A DNA stretch of 64,000 bases. Source: Streptomyces sp. CMB-StM0423 (GTDB lineage Bacteria > Actinomycetota > Actinomycetes > Streptomycetales > Streptomycetaceae). Under the pieces are notes generated by a model. It saw only the letters and a list, made by a program, of their open reading frames with translations, was not told the DNA's origin and did not search any database. Position numbers and translations under genes: made by a program. Positions 42,547 to 50,463 of this stretch are shown here, piece by piece. Numbering within the stretch: position 1 is the first letter of the stretch; every line of letters starts with the position of its first letter. Location of the stretch: positions 1,550,001 to 1,614,000 of the forward strand of contig NZ_CP025407.1 in the NCBI RefSeq assembly GCF_002847285.1. Reading direction: 5' to 3'.

Positions 42547-44814
42547 TCACCTCTTCTTCCGGGCGTCGAGTTCGATGGCGAGCGGGGTGGCGGTGAAGAC
42601 CGAGGAGTACGTGCCCGCGGCGATGCCGACGAGGAGCGCGAGCGCGAAGTCGGTGAGGGCGCCGCCGCCGAGCAGCGCCAGCGCGGCGAGGATGAAGACG
42701 GCGCCCATACCGGTGTTCACCGTGCGCGGCAGGGTCTGCAGGATCGCCGTGTTCGCGGCGGTGCGGAACGGCTTGCGGCGGTCGGCGGCGACGAGTTCGC
42801 GGACGCGGTCGTACAGGACGACGGAGTCGTTGACGGAGTAGCCGATGACGGTGAGCAGGGCGGCGAGGAAGATGCCGTCGATGGGCTTGCCGAGCCAGGC
42901 GAAGACGCCGACGAGGATCACCGCGTCGTGGACGAGCGCCGCGACCGCGGAGGTGGCGTACGTCCAGCGGAAGCGGACGGCGAGATAGACCAGTTGGGCG
43001 GCCAGGGCGACGCCGAGCGCGATGAGCGCGCCGGTGCGCAGCTCCTCGCCGAGGCTGGGCCCGATCATCTCGTCGCGGACCATCTCCGCGCCGCCGCCCA
43101 GCTCGTCCACCGCGGCGGTGACCTCGGCCGCCTCGTCGTCGGAGAGTTCTTCCGTACGGACGCTCAGCTCGCCGTCGCCCGAGGTGTTGACGACGGCGCG
43201 CGGGTGCCCGGCGTCGGCGAGCGCGGCGCGGGCGTCGTCGGCGTCGACCGGCTGCGTGGTGGCGTACTCGATGAGCCGGCCGCCGGTGAACTCCACGCCG
43301 AAGTCCAGCCCGCGGACCACGATGCCGCTGCCGGCCAGCAGCAGGGCGATGCCGGAGAGCGCGAGCCAGCGGCGCGAGTGGCGCAGGAGCTTCGGGTCGC
43401 GCCGGACCAGCCAGGACCGCACCCGGCCGTGGCCCGCGATCCCGGAGCGGCCGGGGCGTACCCGCAGGGCGCGGCGGCCCGCGGCGTACTCGGCGAGGAC
43501 CCGGGTGACGACCAGCGCGCTGAACATCGAGGCCAGCACGCCGATCGCGAGCGTGACGCCGAAGCCGCGCACGGGTCCCGAGGCCAGGAAGAAGAGCAGC
43601 CCGGCGGCGATGAGCGTGGTGACGTTGGAGTCGGCGATGGCGCTGAACGCCTTGCGGAACCCGCCGGCCAGGGCGGTACGCACGGTGGGCCGCCGGCCGG
43701 CGGCGTACTCCTCCCTGGCCCGCTCGAAGACCAGCACGTTCGCGTCCACGGCCATGCCGATGGCCAGCACGAAGCCGGCGAGCCCGGGCAGCGTGAGGGT
43801 GGCCCCGAGGGCGGCCAGGGCGGCGTACGAGATCAGCGCGTAGCAGGCGAGGGCGACGATGGCCAGGAAGCCCAGCAGCCGGTAGACGACGATGATGAAC
43901 ACCGAGGTGAGGGCGGCGCCGATGAGCGCGGCCCAGGCGCTGGCGGAGATGGCCTCGGCGCCGAGGGTCGGGCCGACGGTGCGCTGCTCGACGGTCTCCA
44001 GCGGCATGGGAAGGGCGCCGCCGTTGACGAGCAGGGCGAGTTCGCGGGCCTCGTCGCGGCCGAAGTCGCCGGTGATCTGGGTGGAGCCACCGGTGATGCC
44101 GGTGCGGCAGCCGACGCCGGGGTCGACCTGGGGCGAGGAGATGACCTTGCCGTCGAGGACGATGGCGATGCGCCGCGCCGGATCGCCGGGGGGCGCGCAG
44201 GCGGCGGCGCCGGTCAGCGCGGCCCACCCGGAGTCGCCGTCGCCGTCGAAGCCGACGGTGACGAACCAGCCGCGGGCCTGCTGGGTGTCGAAGAGCGCCT
44301 CGGCGTCGGCGACGTCGGCGCCGGTGAGCGCGGCGGGCCCGAGGCGCAGCGGCTGCCCGGCCTCGTCACGCAGCACCTTGCCGTCCGCTGCCTTGCCGTC
44401 TGCTTCCTTGCCGTCCGCTTCCTTGCCGTCCGCTGCCTTGCCGTCCGCCGCGGTGCCGTCCGCGGTGCCGAGGACGGGGTGGAAGGTGAGCTGGGCGGTA
44501 CGGCCGAGGAGGTCGGCGGCCTCGCGGGGGTCCTGGACGCCGGGCAGGTCGACGATGATGCGGTCGTCGCCGGAGCGGGTCAGGGTGGGCTCGGTGACGC
44601 CGAGGGCGTCGACACGGTTGCGCAGTACTTCGAGGGTGTGGTCGGTGGTGTCGGCGTCGGCTTTCGCGGCGTCGGAGTCGCGGGCCTCCAGGACGATCTG
44701 GGTGCCGCCGCGCAGGTCGAGCCCCAGGTGTACGGGGACGAGGGCGGCGACGGTGACGGACAGGGCGAGCACGGCGAGGGCCAGCACGGCCCGCACGCGG
44801 GTAGCGCGTGTCAT
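42547..44814 (-). CDS. secDF: Fused SecD-SecF protein translocase subunit
   Basis: A 755-residue fusion. The SecD half has helix 1, then GLDLRGGTQIVLEA, the P1 domain, and GFVLAIGMAVDANVLVFERAREEY. The SecF half has a second DFGVEFTGGRLIEY motif and GYSVNDSVVLYDRVRE, with 12 transmembrane helices in total. It uses the proton gradient to pull secreted proteins across the membrane after SecYEG. A five-unit ADGK repeat sits in the periplasmic P1 loop (about residues 118-143). This would be an extra copy beside the usual separate secD and secF of actinomycetes. GGAG lies about 9 bases before the ATG. It probably follows the small secreted-protein gene in one operon. Confidence 0.92.
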   Translation of the reverse strand: MTRATRVRAVLALAVLALSVTVAALVPVHLGLDLRGGTQIVLEARDSDAAKADADTTDHTLEVLRNRVDALGVTEPTLTRSGDDRIIVDLPGVQDPREAADLLGRTAQLTFHPVLGTADGTAADGKAADGKEADGKEADGKAADGKVLRDEAGQPLRLGPAALTGADVADAEALFDTQQARGWFVTVGFDGDGDSGWAALTGAAACAPPGDPARRIAIVLDGKVISSPQVDPGVGCRTGITGGSTQITGDFGRDEARELALLVNGGALPMPLETVEQRTVGPTLGAEAISASAWAALIGAALTSVFIIVVYRLLGFLAIVALACYALISYAALAALGATLTLPGLAGFVLAIGMAVDANVLVFERAREEYAAGRRPTVRTALAGGFRKAFSAIADSNVTTLIAAGLLFFLASGPVRGFGVTLAIGVLASMFSALVVTRVLAEYAAGRRALRVRPGRSGIAGHGRVRSWLVRRDPKLLRHSRRWLALSGIALLLAGSGIVVRGLDFGVEFTGGRLIEYATTQPVDADDARAALADAGHPRAVVNTSGDGELSVRTEELSDDEAAEVTAAVDELGGGAEMVRDEMIGPSLGEELRTGALIALGVALAAQLVYLAVRFRWTYATSAVAALVHDAVILVGVFAWLGKPIDGIFLAALLTVIGYSVNDSVVLYDRVRELVAADRRKPFRTAANTAILQTLPRTVNTGMGAVFILAALALLGGGALTDFALALLVGIAAGTYSSVFTATPLAIELDARKKR
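44386..44460. repeat. 15-bp tandem repeat inside secDF
   Basis: About five units of a 15-bp repeat built on CCTTGCCGTCCGC encode the (A/E)ADGK units of the SecDF loop. Units differ only by A/E-changing substitutions, so the array is recent and may vary in copy number. Confidence 0.75.
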
Positions 44815-44892
44815 GGGGTTTGCTCCAGCCAGGCATGGCGCGGCGGCCCGCGTGCGCGGGGGCGCGCCGGGGTGGATGTCAAGGGGGTGGTG

Positions 44893-45330
44893 TCAGATGC
44901 CTGGAGCGGGCGGAGGCGCGCGTTCCCCGCCGGGGGCGGGGCTGAAGCCGGGGTGGGTGCCGCCGTCCGGCGGGGCCGGAGCGGGGACGGAGGGGGTACG
45001 GGGGAGGTCGTACGGGGGCCGGGGTGCGGCGACGAACGGCGCGGAGGGCCGCTCCGCGGGGGCGCCGCGCTGGCCCTGCTGGGGCGCGGCGTGGTCCTCG
45101 GGCCCGGCCCCTGGGGCGCCGGCGAGGTGCTGATCGGCGCTCGGGGCGGGCTCGCCGACGACGTCGAAGGCGGCCCCGTACGACGACGGCCCGCCGTATA
45201 CCGCCGCCCCGCCCTGCCCGGCGCCGGCCCCGAGCACGCCGGCGACGGCGAGCACGACGGCGACGACGACACCCCGCCACCGGCCCCCACCGGGGGAGCC
45301 GGGATGGACCGCGCGCGCGTACCTGCTCAT
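44893..45330 (-). CDS. Small secreted Pro/Gly-rich protein, function unknown
   Basis: A 145-residue protein. After MSRYARAVHPGSPGGGRWRG comes one hydrophobic helix (VVVAVVLAVAGVLGAGAGQ), so it is a secreted or anchored protein. The rest is a low-complexity Pro/Ala/Gly chain without a recognisable domain. A good ribosome site (AGGAG, 7 bases) supports ATG 45330 and a real gene; the longer upstream frame has none. It lies 78 bp before secDF on the same strand. Confidence 0.6.
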   Translation of the reverse strand: MSRYARAVHPGSPGGGRWRGVVVAVVLAVAGVLGAGAGQGGAAVYGGPSSYGAAFDVVGEPAPSADQHLAGAPGAGPEDHAAPQQGQRGAPAERPSAPFVAAPRPPYDLPRTPSVPAPAPPDGGTHPGFSPAPGGERAPPPAPGI

Positions 45331-45489
45331 ACGCGGTCTCCTAGGTGGCCGGCCGGGGCCCGCAGCGCGAGCACGAACAGGCCACCATACCCACCCCCAC
45401 CCCACAAAGACACCCGCCCCCTCCGGACCCGGGAGCGGGGACCGGCCCGGCGGATGCGGCGGCGCATGGGTGTGAGATGTCATGGGCAT

Positions 45490-45505
45490 GTCTATACGCG
45501 TAGAC
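45490..45505. promoter_or_regulatory. Possible GntR-type inverted repeat
   Basis: GTCTA-N6-TAGAC, 110 bp upstream of the nuclease gene. The arms resemble GntR-family half-sites. Evidence is only the symmetry. Confidence 0.3.
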
Positions 45506-45615
45506 GCGGCGGGCCGTTCGAACCTGCGTCAACCGTAGAGCAGTTCGGCACCGGCGGACTTCGCCGGCTCTCCGCTCCGTCGCAGACGTTCCTCCTCACC
45601 CCCCTGGAGGCCCTG

Positions 45616-46275
45616 TTGCCCGGAACCCCGGCGATATCCCCGCGCGGCTGGATCGCCGCGCTCGCCCTTCTGGCCCTCGCCCTCGGCGTCGCGCTCGGTG
45701 CGGCGCCGCCTGCGGCGGCGTTCCCGCCCGATGTGCCGCCCAAGGCGCAAGTGCAATCCGAGCTCAACAGCCTGACCGTGGCCGCGGAAGGCTCGATGAG
45801 CGGCTACTCCCGTGATCTGTTCCCCCACTGGACCACCGTCTCCGGCTCCTGCAACACCCGCGAGACGGTCCTCAAGCGCGACGGCACCAACGTCACCACC
45901 GGCGCCGACTGCTACCCCACCGGCGGCTCCTGGTACAGCTACTTCGACGGCGTCACCCGCAGCTCGCCCGCGCAGATCTCCATCGACCACATCGTGGCCC
46001 TGGCCGAGGCTTGGCGCTCCGGCGCCAGTTCCTGGACCACCGCCCGCCGCCAGCAGTTCGCCAACGACATCACCGGCCCGCAGCTCATCGCGGTGACCAC
46101 CGAGGTCAACAGCTCCAAGGGCGACCGCGATCCGGCCGACTGGAAGCCCCCGCGCACCGCGTCCTGGTGCGGATACGCCAAGTTCTGGATCCACACCAAG
46201 TACCGCTGGAACCTGAAGATCGACTCCGCGGAGAAGTCCGCGGTGCAGAGCATGCTCAACGGCTGTTCGTACTAG
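45616..46275 (+). CDS. Secreted HNH (DUF1524/GmrSD C-terminal-like) nuclease
   Basis: A 219-residue protein starting at TTG 45616, supported by GGAGG 6 bases upstream; no ATG or GTG gives a complete signal peptide. Residues 1-36 are a signal sequence (ISPRGWIAALALLALALG, ending AAA). The mature part has the DUF1524-type HNH motif: ISIDHIVALAEAW (DHI), QLIAVTTEVNSSKGDRDPADWKPP (the N and the KGD/DPADW block), then WIHTKYRWNLKID. Two Cys pairs suggest extracellular disulfides. Such proteins are secreted DNases; a role in nutrition or competition is inferred. A terminator follows. Confidence 0.85.
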   Translation: MPGTPAISPRGWIAALALLALALGVALGAAPPAAAFPPDVPPKAQVQSELNSLTVAAEGSMSGYSRDLFPHWTTVSGSCNTRETVLKRDGTNVTTGADCYPTGGSWYSYFDGVTRSSPAQISIDHIVALAEAWRSGASSWTTARRQQFANDITGPQLIAVTTEVNSSKGDRDPADWKPPRTASWCGYAKFWIHTKYRWNLKIDSAEKSAVQSMLNGCSY

Positions 46276-46284
46276 AAGCAGACG

Positions 46285-46319
46285 ACCGGGCGCCCCCGCC
46301 GACGGCCGGGGTGCCCGGT
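46285..46319. terminator. Hairpin between convergent genes
   Basis: A 12-bp stem (46285-46296 with 46308-46319) including one G-T pair, between the nuclease and the zinc-ribbon gene. Confidence 0.6.
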
Positions 46320-46333
46320 GCCGCCGGGTCCGG

Positions 46334-46525
46334 TCAGCCGAGGGCGCGCAGCACGGCCCGGAAGGCTGCCGAGATCCCCCGGCCGATCCACCCGAGCACT
46401 CCCAGCGACACGGCCACGTCCGCGCCCTCCACGGCCACGTCCGCCCGGCTCGACCCGGCCTGGCACGCCGGGCAGGAGCGGGGCCAGCGGCGCTTCCCCG
46501 CACCGCACTTCCTGCAAGTCGCCAC
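46334..46525 (-). CDS. Small zinc-ribbon protein
   Basis: A 63-residue peptide beginning MATCRKCGAGKRRWPRSCPAC: two CxxC pairs form a plausible zinc ribbon. A single amphipathic or membrane-associated helix follows (VAVSLGVLGWIGRGISAAFRAVL). The GTG start has a G-rich stretch upstream. No function is known; the Cys pattern is the main reason to call it real. Confidence 0.6.
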   Translation of the reverse strand: MATCRKCGAGKRRWPRSCPACQAGSSRADVAVEGADVAVSLGVLGWIGRGISAAFRAVLRALG

Positions 46526-46581
46526 GAACTCGATCCCCCCGCTGTTCCCGGCCCGAGGCCCCCTACGGCGTCCGAATCAGA

Positions 46582-47097
46582 TTACCCAGCGGGGTCCTGA
46601 TCCTCGCGGGTCAGGTCGCGCCGGTACCACGTGCCCGGCTTGCCGCCGAGGTGGGCGGGATCCGCCGGGCCCGCGGCCGTGAAGCCCGCCTTGACCAGCA
46701 CCCGCCGGGACGCCTCGTTCCCGTGCACGATGGCCGCCCGCAGGGTGTGCAGGCCGTACGCGGCCGGCGCCCGGCGGCACAGCTCCAGGACGGACGCGGT
46801 CGCCACCCCGCGGCCGGCGGCGCGCTCGGCGACCCGGTAGCCGAGTTCCGCGGTCCCGTCCCCGATGTCCATCAGGTTGAACCTGCCGAGCACCGCGCCG
46901 TCCTCGCCGACGAGCACGTGGAAGGCGCAGACGCCGGCCTCCTGCTCCGCCAGCAGCGCGCCGAACCGGTCCGGGAAACGGTCGAAGAAGGCGTCGCCGC
47001 GGTCGGGGACCGCGGCCGCGAAGTAGGCGCGGTTCGCCAGCTCGAAGGCCAGCACCGCCGGCGCGTGTCCGGCACGCAGCCGCTCCAGCTCGGGCAT
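46582..47097 (-). CDS. GNAT acetyltransferase (RimJ/RimL type)
   Basis: A 171-residue N-acetyltransferase. The fold is seen in AVLGRFNLMDIGDGTAELGYRVAERAAGRGVATASVLELCRRA, whose RxxGRG-like loop binds acetyl-CoA, and LRAAIVHGNEASRRVLVKAGF near the C-terminus. RimJ/L-like enzymes acetylate protein N-termini or small amines; the substrate cannot be told here. The ribosome site is weak. Confidence 0.85.
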   Translation of the reverse strand: MPELERLRAGHAPAVLAFELANRAYFAAAVPDRGDAFFDRFPDRFGALLAEQEAGVCAFHVLVGEDGAVLGRFNLMDIGDGTAELGYRVAERAAGRGVATASVLELCRRAPAAYGLHTLRAAIVHGNEASRRVLVKAGFTAAGPADPAHLGGKPGTWYRRDLTREDQDPAG

Positions 47098-47155
47098 CGT
47101 CCGACTCTATCCACGCGCCCGGCCGGAAGGCCCCCGGTTTTTCGGCGGGCGGGCG

Positions 47156-47604
47156 TCAGCGGGCGCCGTCCGGCAGGCGCGCGCCGCCCTCGGGGTCGAA
47201 GTAGTGCAGCGCCCCGGGACGTACGGCGAGGTCCACCGTGTCCCCGGGCTCGACCGGCACGTCCGCCGGGACACGAGCGCACAGCAGCCGCTCGCCCCGG
47301 CGCCGGCCGGGCCCGCCTCGCGGTCCTCCGCGAACGTGGCCCGCGCGATCACCGCGGCCTCGCCGGGCGCCGCGGGGGCGGCGAAGAACAGCGGCCGGTC
47401 CACCCCGAGGTTCTGCCGCACCACGCACGTCACCCGCAGCGCGCACGCGCCCGGGCCCGCGGCCCGCGGCTCTCGCAGCTCCTCCGGCCCGGCCCGCTCG
47501 ACGTTGCCCAGCGTGGGGTCCCCGGGCGGTCGCAGCGCCGACTCGCCGGCCGCCTCCGGGCCGCGCAGCACGGTCGTCGGCACCAGGTAGACGGGCAGCA
47601 GCAT
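47156..47604 (-). pseudogene. Remnant of a MalK-type ABC ATPase C-terminus
   Basis: The last 45 codons or so (VPVEPGDTVDLAVRPGALHYFDPEGGARL) match the C-terminal TOBE/OB region of MalK/MsiK-type sugar ABC ATPases. The preceding part (LRVTCVVRQNLGVDRPLFFAAPAAPGEAAVIARATFAEDRE) continues it in another frame, so a frameshift lies near 47290. No ATP-binding domain exists upstream. I read it as a decayed 3' fragment; a sequencing error would explain the frameshift but not the missing domain. Confidence 0.5.
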
Positions 47605-47639
47605 GGGGATCGCGGCGATCCGACCAACTCCGCGCCACC

Positions 47640-48206
47640 GCCCGCCGGGTGCCCCTCAGCCCGCCCGAGCTGGCCCACGCGGCCCTCGAAGGCTTCGACG
47701 TGGACGCCGCCGCGACCCGCCACCACCCCGCGTGCACCCTGCTGCCGCAGGAGGCCGACGGGCACGGCGTGGCCACCCTCGTCTGGCGGCGCGCCCGCCC
47801 CCTGCACCCCGGCCGGCTGTACGCCGCCCTGGAGGACGTCACCTGCGCCGCCGTACGCAGCCGGGGGCGCCTGTGGCTCGCCGACCGCCCGGACGCCCTG
47901 CTGACCTGGGACACCACCGGCGGCGCGCTCGGCATCGAGCACGCGGGACCGTGGCTGGCCGCGCTGCCCGAGGCCGCCTGGGAGCTGGAGCCCGCCGCGC
48001 GCCGGGGGGCCGCCGCCCTCGACTGGCATCCCAGGCACGGCGACCGCGGCCAGCACCTCACCTTCACCGGTCCTGGACTGGACCGCGACGCGCTGCGCAG
48101 GATCCTGGACTCCTGCCTGCTCACCGACGCCGAATACGCCGCGGGCCCGGACGGCTGGCGCACGCTGTCGACCGCGTTCGACGCCCTGCTGGGCATCCCC
48201 GCCTGA
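47640..48206 (+). pseudogene. Truncated CobW-family protein (C-terminal domain only)
   Basis: About 190 residues match the CobW C-terminal domain: ARPLHPGRLYAALEDVTCAAVRSRGRLWLADRPD and WHPRHGDRGQHLTFTGPGLD. The N-terminal G3E GTPase domain of these zinc chaperones is missing, and there is no start codon with a ribosome site at the expected place. It abuts the ABC-ATPase remnant head to head, as if one deletion removed the divergent promoters and both 5' halves. A free-standing domain protein cannot be excluded. Confidence 0.6.
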
Positions 48207-48210
48207 CCCG

Positions 48211-48255
48211 GCCCCCGGCGACCGGCCGCCGTGCTGTCGGCCGGTCACCGGGGGC
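48211..48255. terminator. Bidirectional hairpin terminator
   Basis: A 17-bp stem with one mismatch (48211-48227 with 48239-48255) between the CobW remnant and the convergent response regulator. Confidence 0.75.
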
Positions 48256-48266
48256 GCCAACGCCCG

Positions 48267-48929
48267 TCAGCCGGCGGGCTGTACGAGGCGGGTCTCGTAG
48301 GCGAAGATCGCGGCCTGGGTGCGGTCCCGCAGTCCCAGCTTCTCCAGGACGCGGCCCACATGGGTCTTGACCGTGGACTCGGCGACGACGAGGCGGGCCG
48401 CGATCTCGGCGTTGGACAGCCCCTGCGCGATGAGGGCGAGGACCTCGGTCTCGCGGCCGGTGAGGCCGTCGACGCGGGCTTCCGCCGGGAGGTTCTGCAC
48501 CGGCTTGCGCTCGGCGAAGACGGTGATCAGGCGCTTGGTGACGGTGGGCGCGAGCAGGGCCTCGCCGGCGGCGACGACGCGGACGCCCTCGGCGAGCTGG
48601 CGGGCGGAGGCGTCCTTGAGGAGGAAGCCGCTGGCGCCGGCGCGCAGTGCCTCGTAGACGTACTCGTCGAGGTGGTACGTGGTGAGGATCAGGATCTTGG
48701 TGCCGAGCCCGGTGCCGGCGATCAGGCGGGTGGCCTCCAGCCCGTTGACCTCCGGCATCCGGATGTCCATGAGCACGACGTCGGGTGCGAGCAGGCGCAC
48801 CTGGTCCACCGCCGCGCCGCCGTCGGCGGCCTCGCCGACGACCTCGATGCCGGGCTGGGCGTTGAGCAGCACGGTGAACCCCTCGCGCACCATCGACTGG
48901 TCGTCGGTGATGAGCACCCGGATGGTCAC
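48267..48929 (-). CDS. NarL/FixJ-family response regulator
   Basis: A 220-residue protein. Receiver domain: DD at residues 9-10, phospho-Asp in DVVLMDIRMPEVNG, Lys in GFLLKDASARQ. LuxR-type HTH at about residues 150-215 (LTGRETEVLALIAQGLSNAEIAARLVVAESTVKTHVGRVLEKLGLRDRTQA). The GTG start overlaps the kinase stop by 4 bases. It is the partner of the kinase encoded upstream; targets are unknown. Confidence 0.9.
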   Translation of the reverse strand: MTIRVLITDDQSMVREGFTVLLNAQPGIEVVGEAADGGAAVDQVRLLAPDVVLMDIRMPEVNGLEATRLIAGTGLGTKILILTTYHLDEYVYEALRAGASGFLLKDASARQLAEGVRVVAAGEALLAPTVTKRLITVFAERKPVQNLPAEARVDGLTGRETEVLALIAQGLSNAEIAARLVVAESTVKTHVGRVLEKLGLRDRTQAAIFAYETRLVQPAG

Positions 48930-50389
48930 GTGCCGACCGCCTTCTCGCGGATGCCGTCGGCGGGTCCGGCCACGGGAGCGTCGGCGGGGCCTTCGAGGGG
49001 ATCGTCGGCGGAGTCGTCGGCGAGGAGCAGCACCGCCACCTCGTAGCCGCCGTCCGGCGTCTCGCCCGCGGTCATCCGGCCGCCCAGCATCGCCACGCGC
49101 TCGCGCATCCCCGTGACGCCCTGCCCGGCGCCGGGCGACGGCGGCGGCTCGCCGGCCGGCGCCTCGTTGACGATCCGCAGGGCGAGACCGCCCAGGACGT
49201 ACGACAGCTCGACCTTCGCGGCGGCGCCCGGGGCGTGCCGCAGGACGTTGCTCAGGGCCTCCTGGACGATGCGGTAGGCCGACAGCTCGACGCCCTGCGG
49301 GAGTTCGCGCCGCGCGCCCGTGACGGTCTTCTCGACCGTCAGGCCCGTGTCGCGGACGTTGCCGAGCAGCCGGTCCAGGTCGGCGAGGGTGGGCTGGGGC
49401 GCGGACGGCGCCTCGTAGTCCTCGGTGCGTACGACGCCCAGGACGCGCCGGAGTTCGGCGAGCGCGGCGATGGCGTTCTCCCGGATCGTCGCGAAGGACG
49501 CGGTCAGTTCCGGCGGCGGGTTCTCCACCCGGTAGGGGGCGGCCTCCGCCTGGATCGCGATGACGGACATGTGGTGCGCCACGACGTCGTGCAGCTCGTG
49601 CGCGATGGACGTGCGCTTCTCCAGCCGCGTACGGCGGGAGCGCTCCTGGGCGGTGAGCGCCCCGCTGGCCTCGGCGCGGCGGCTGGCGGCGGTCCAGCCG
49701 CGTACGGAGACGGCGACGGCGATCACGACGGCCGAGGCGACGGTCATCTGGAGGGCGTTCACTTCCTCACGGGGCCGCAGGCTCAGCCAGGACGCGACGA
49801 GACCGCTCAGGGTCGTGAGGAGCCACATCGCGACGCCGGTGCCGACGCTTCGGCGCAGCGCGGCGATCGTGAGGACCACGAGATGCGAGACGAACGTCGC
49901 ATCCGCCCAGGGCCAGTCGTCCGCCGAACTGACGGTCGCTGCGATGGCGAAGCACACCACCAGGGACAGCCACCAGGCGCCGACCGGCCGGAAGAGGACC
50001 AGCAGCAGGGGGACCGCCGCGGCCAGGCTGACGGGCAGACCGATGTGGCGGCCTTCGAGGGCGCCCACGTGCGGCTCGTAGCTCCCGAACTCGTCGTAGT
50101 ACTCGCTGTCGCTGATCCCGTACCAGCCGCTGCCCCAGCCGAACAGGTACAGGGCGAGCGCGACGATCGCCATGTGCGGCAGCCAGACGGCGACGCGTCT
50201 GGCGGCGGGGGGCAGTCCCCTCACCACCGGCGCCTCCGGGGGCAGCGCGGGGAGGGGCGTCAGCGCGAGCGCTTCCTTGAAGACTTCGCGGCGCGTCGTA
50301 CGCGTCCGGACGCCCAGCAGCCGCCAGCCGTCCCGGATCACCTCGAACTCGCCGCGGACGCGGGGGGCTTGGGGGGTGGACTCGGTCAC
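48926..50389 (-). CDS. NarL-class sensor histidine kinase
   Basis: A 487-residue kinase. A cytoplasmic N-terminal segment of about 65 residues precedes six or so hydrophobic helices (residues 66-235). The HisKA_3 motif is SIAHELHDVVAHHMSVIAIQAEAA and the HATPase domain has YRIVQEALSNVLRHA and GQGVTGMRERVAMLGGRM. The tail is acidic and Pro/Ala-rich. GTG 50389 was chosen (VTESTPQAP); no Shine-Dalgarno is evident, so the message may be leaderless, and GTG 50395 is also possible. It forms an operon with the response regulator. Confidence 0.88.
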   Translation of the reverse strand: MTESTPQAPRVRGEFEVIRDGWRLLGVRTRTTRREVFKEALALTPLPALPPEAPVVRGLPPAARRVAVWLPHMAIVALALYLFGWGSGWYGISDSEYYDEFGSYEPHVGALEGRHIGLPVSLAAAVPLLLVLFRPVGAWWLSLVVCFAIAATVSSADDWPWADATFVSHLVVLTIAALRRSVGTGVAMWLLTTLSGLVASWLSLRPREEVNALQMTVASAVVIAVAVSVRGWTAASRRAEASGALTAQERSRRTRLEKRTSIAHELHDVVAHHMSVIAIQAEAAPYRVENPPPELTASFATIRENAIAALAELRRVLGVVRTEDYEAPSAPQPTLADLDRLLGNVRDTGLTVEKTVTGARRELPQGVELSAYRIVQEALSNVLRHAPGAAAKVELSYVLGGLALRIVNEAPAGEPPPSPGAGQGVTGMRERVAMLGGRMTAGETPDGGYEVAVLLLADDSADDPLEGPADAPVAGPADGIREKAVGT

Positions 50390-50463
50390 CCGCACACCGT
50401 ACGGGCGTGCGGGGCGCGGCCGCGTCCCTCCGGATACGGATCCGGGCGGGTCCTCCTCAGGTA

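Noticed and set aside
44386..44460. Regular repeats considered as a CRISPR array
   Set aside because: The units are only 15 bp, contiguous without spacers, and in frame inside secDF.
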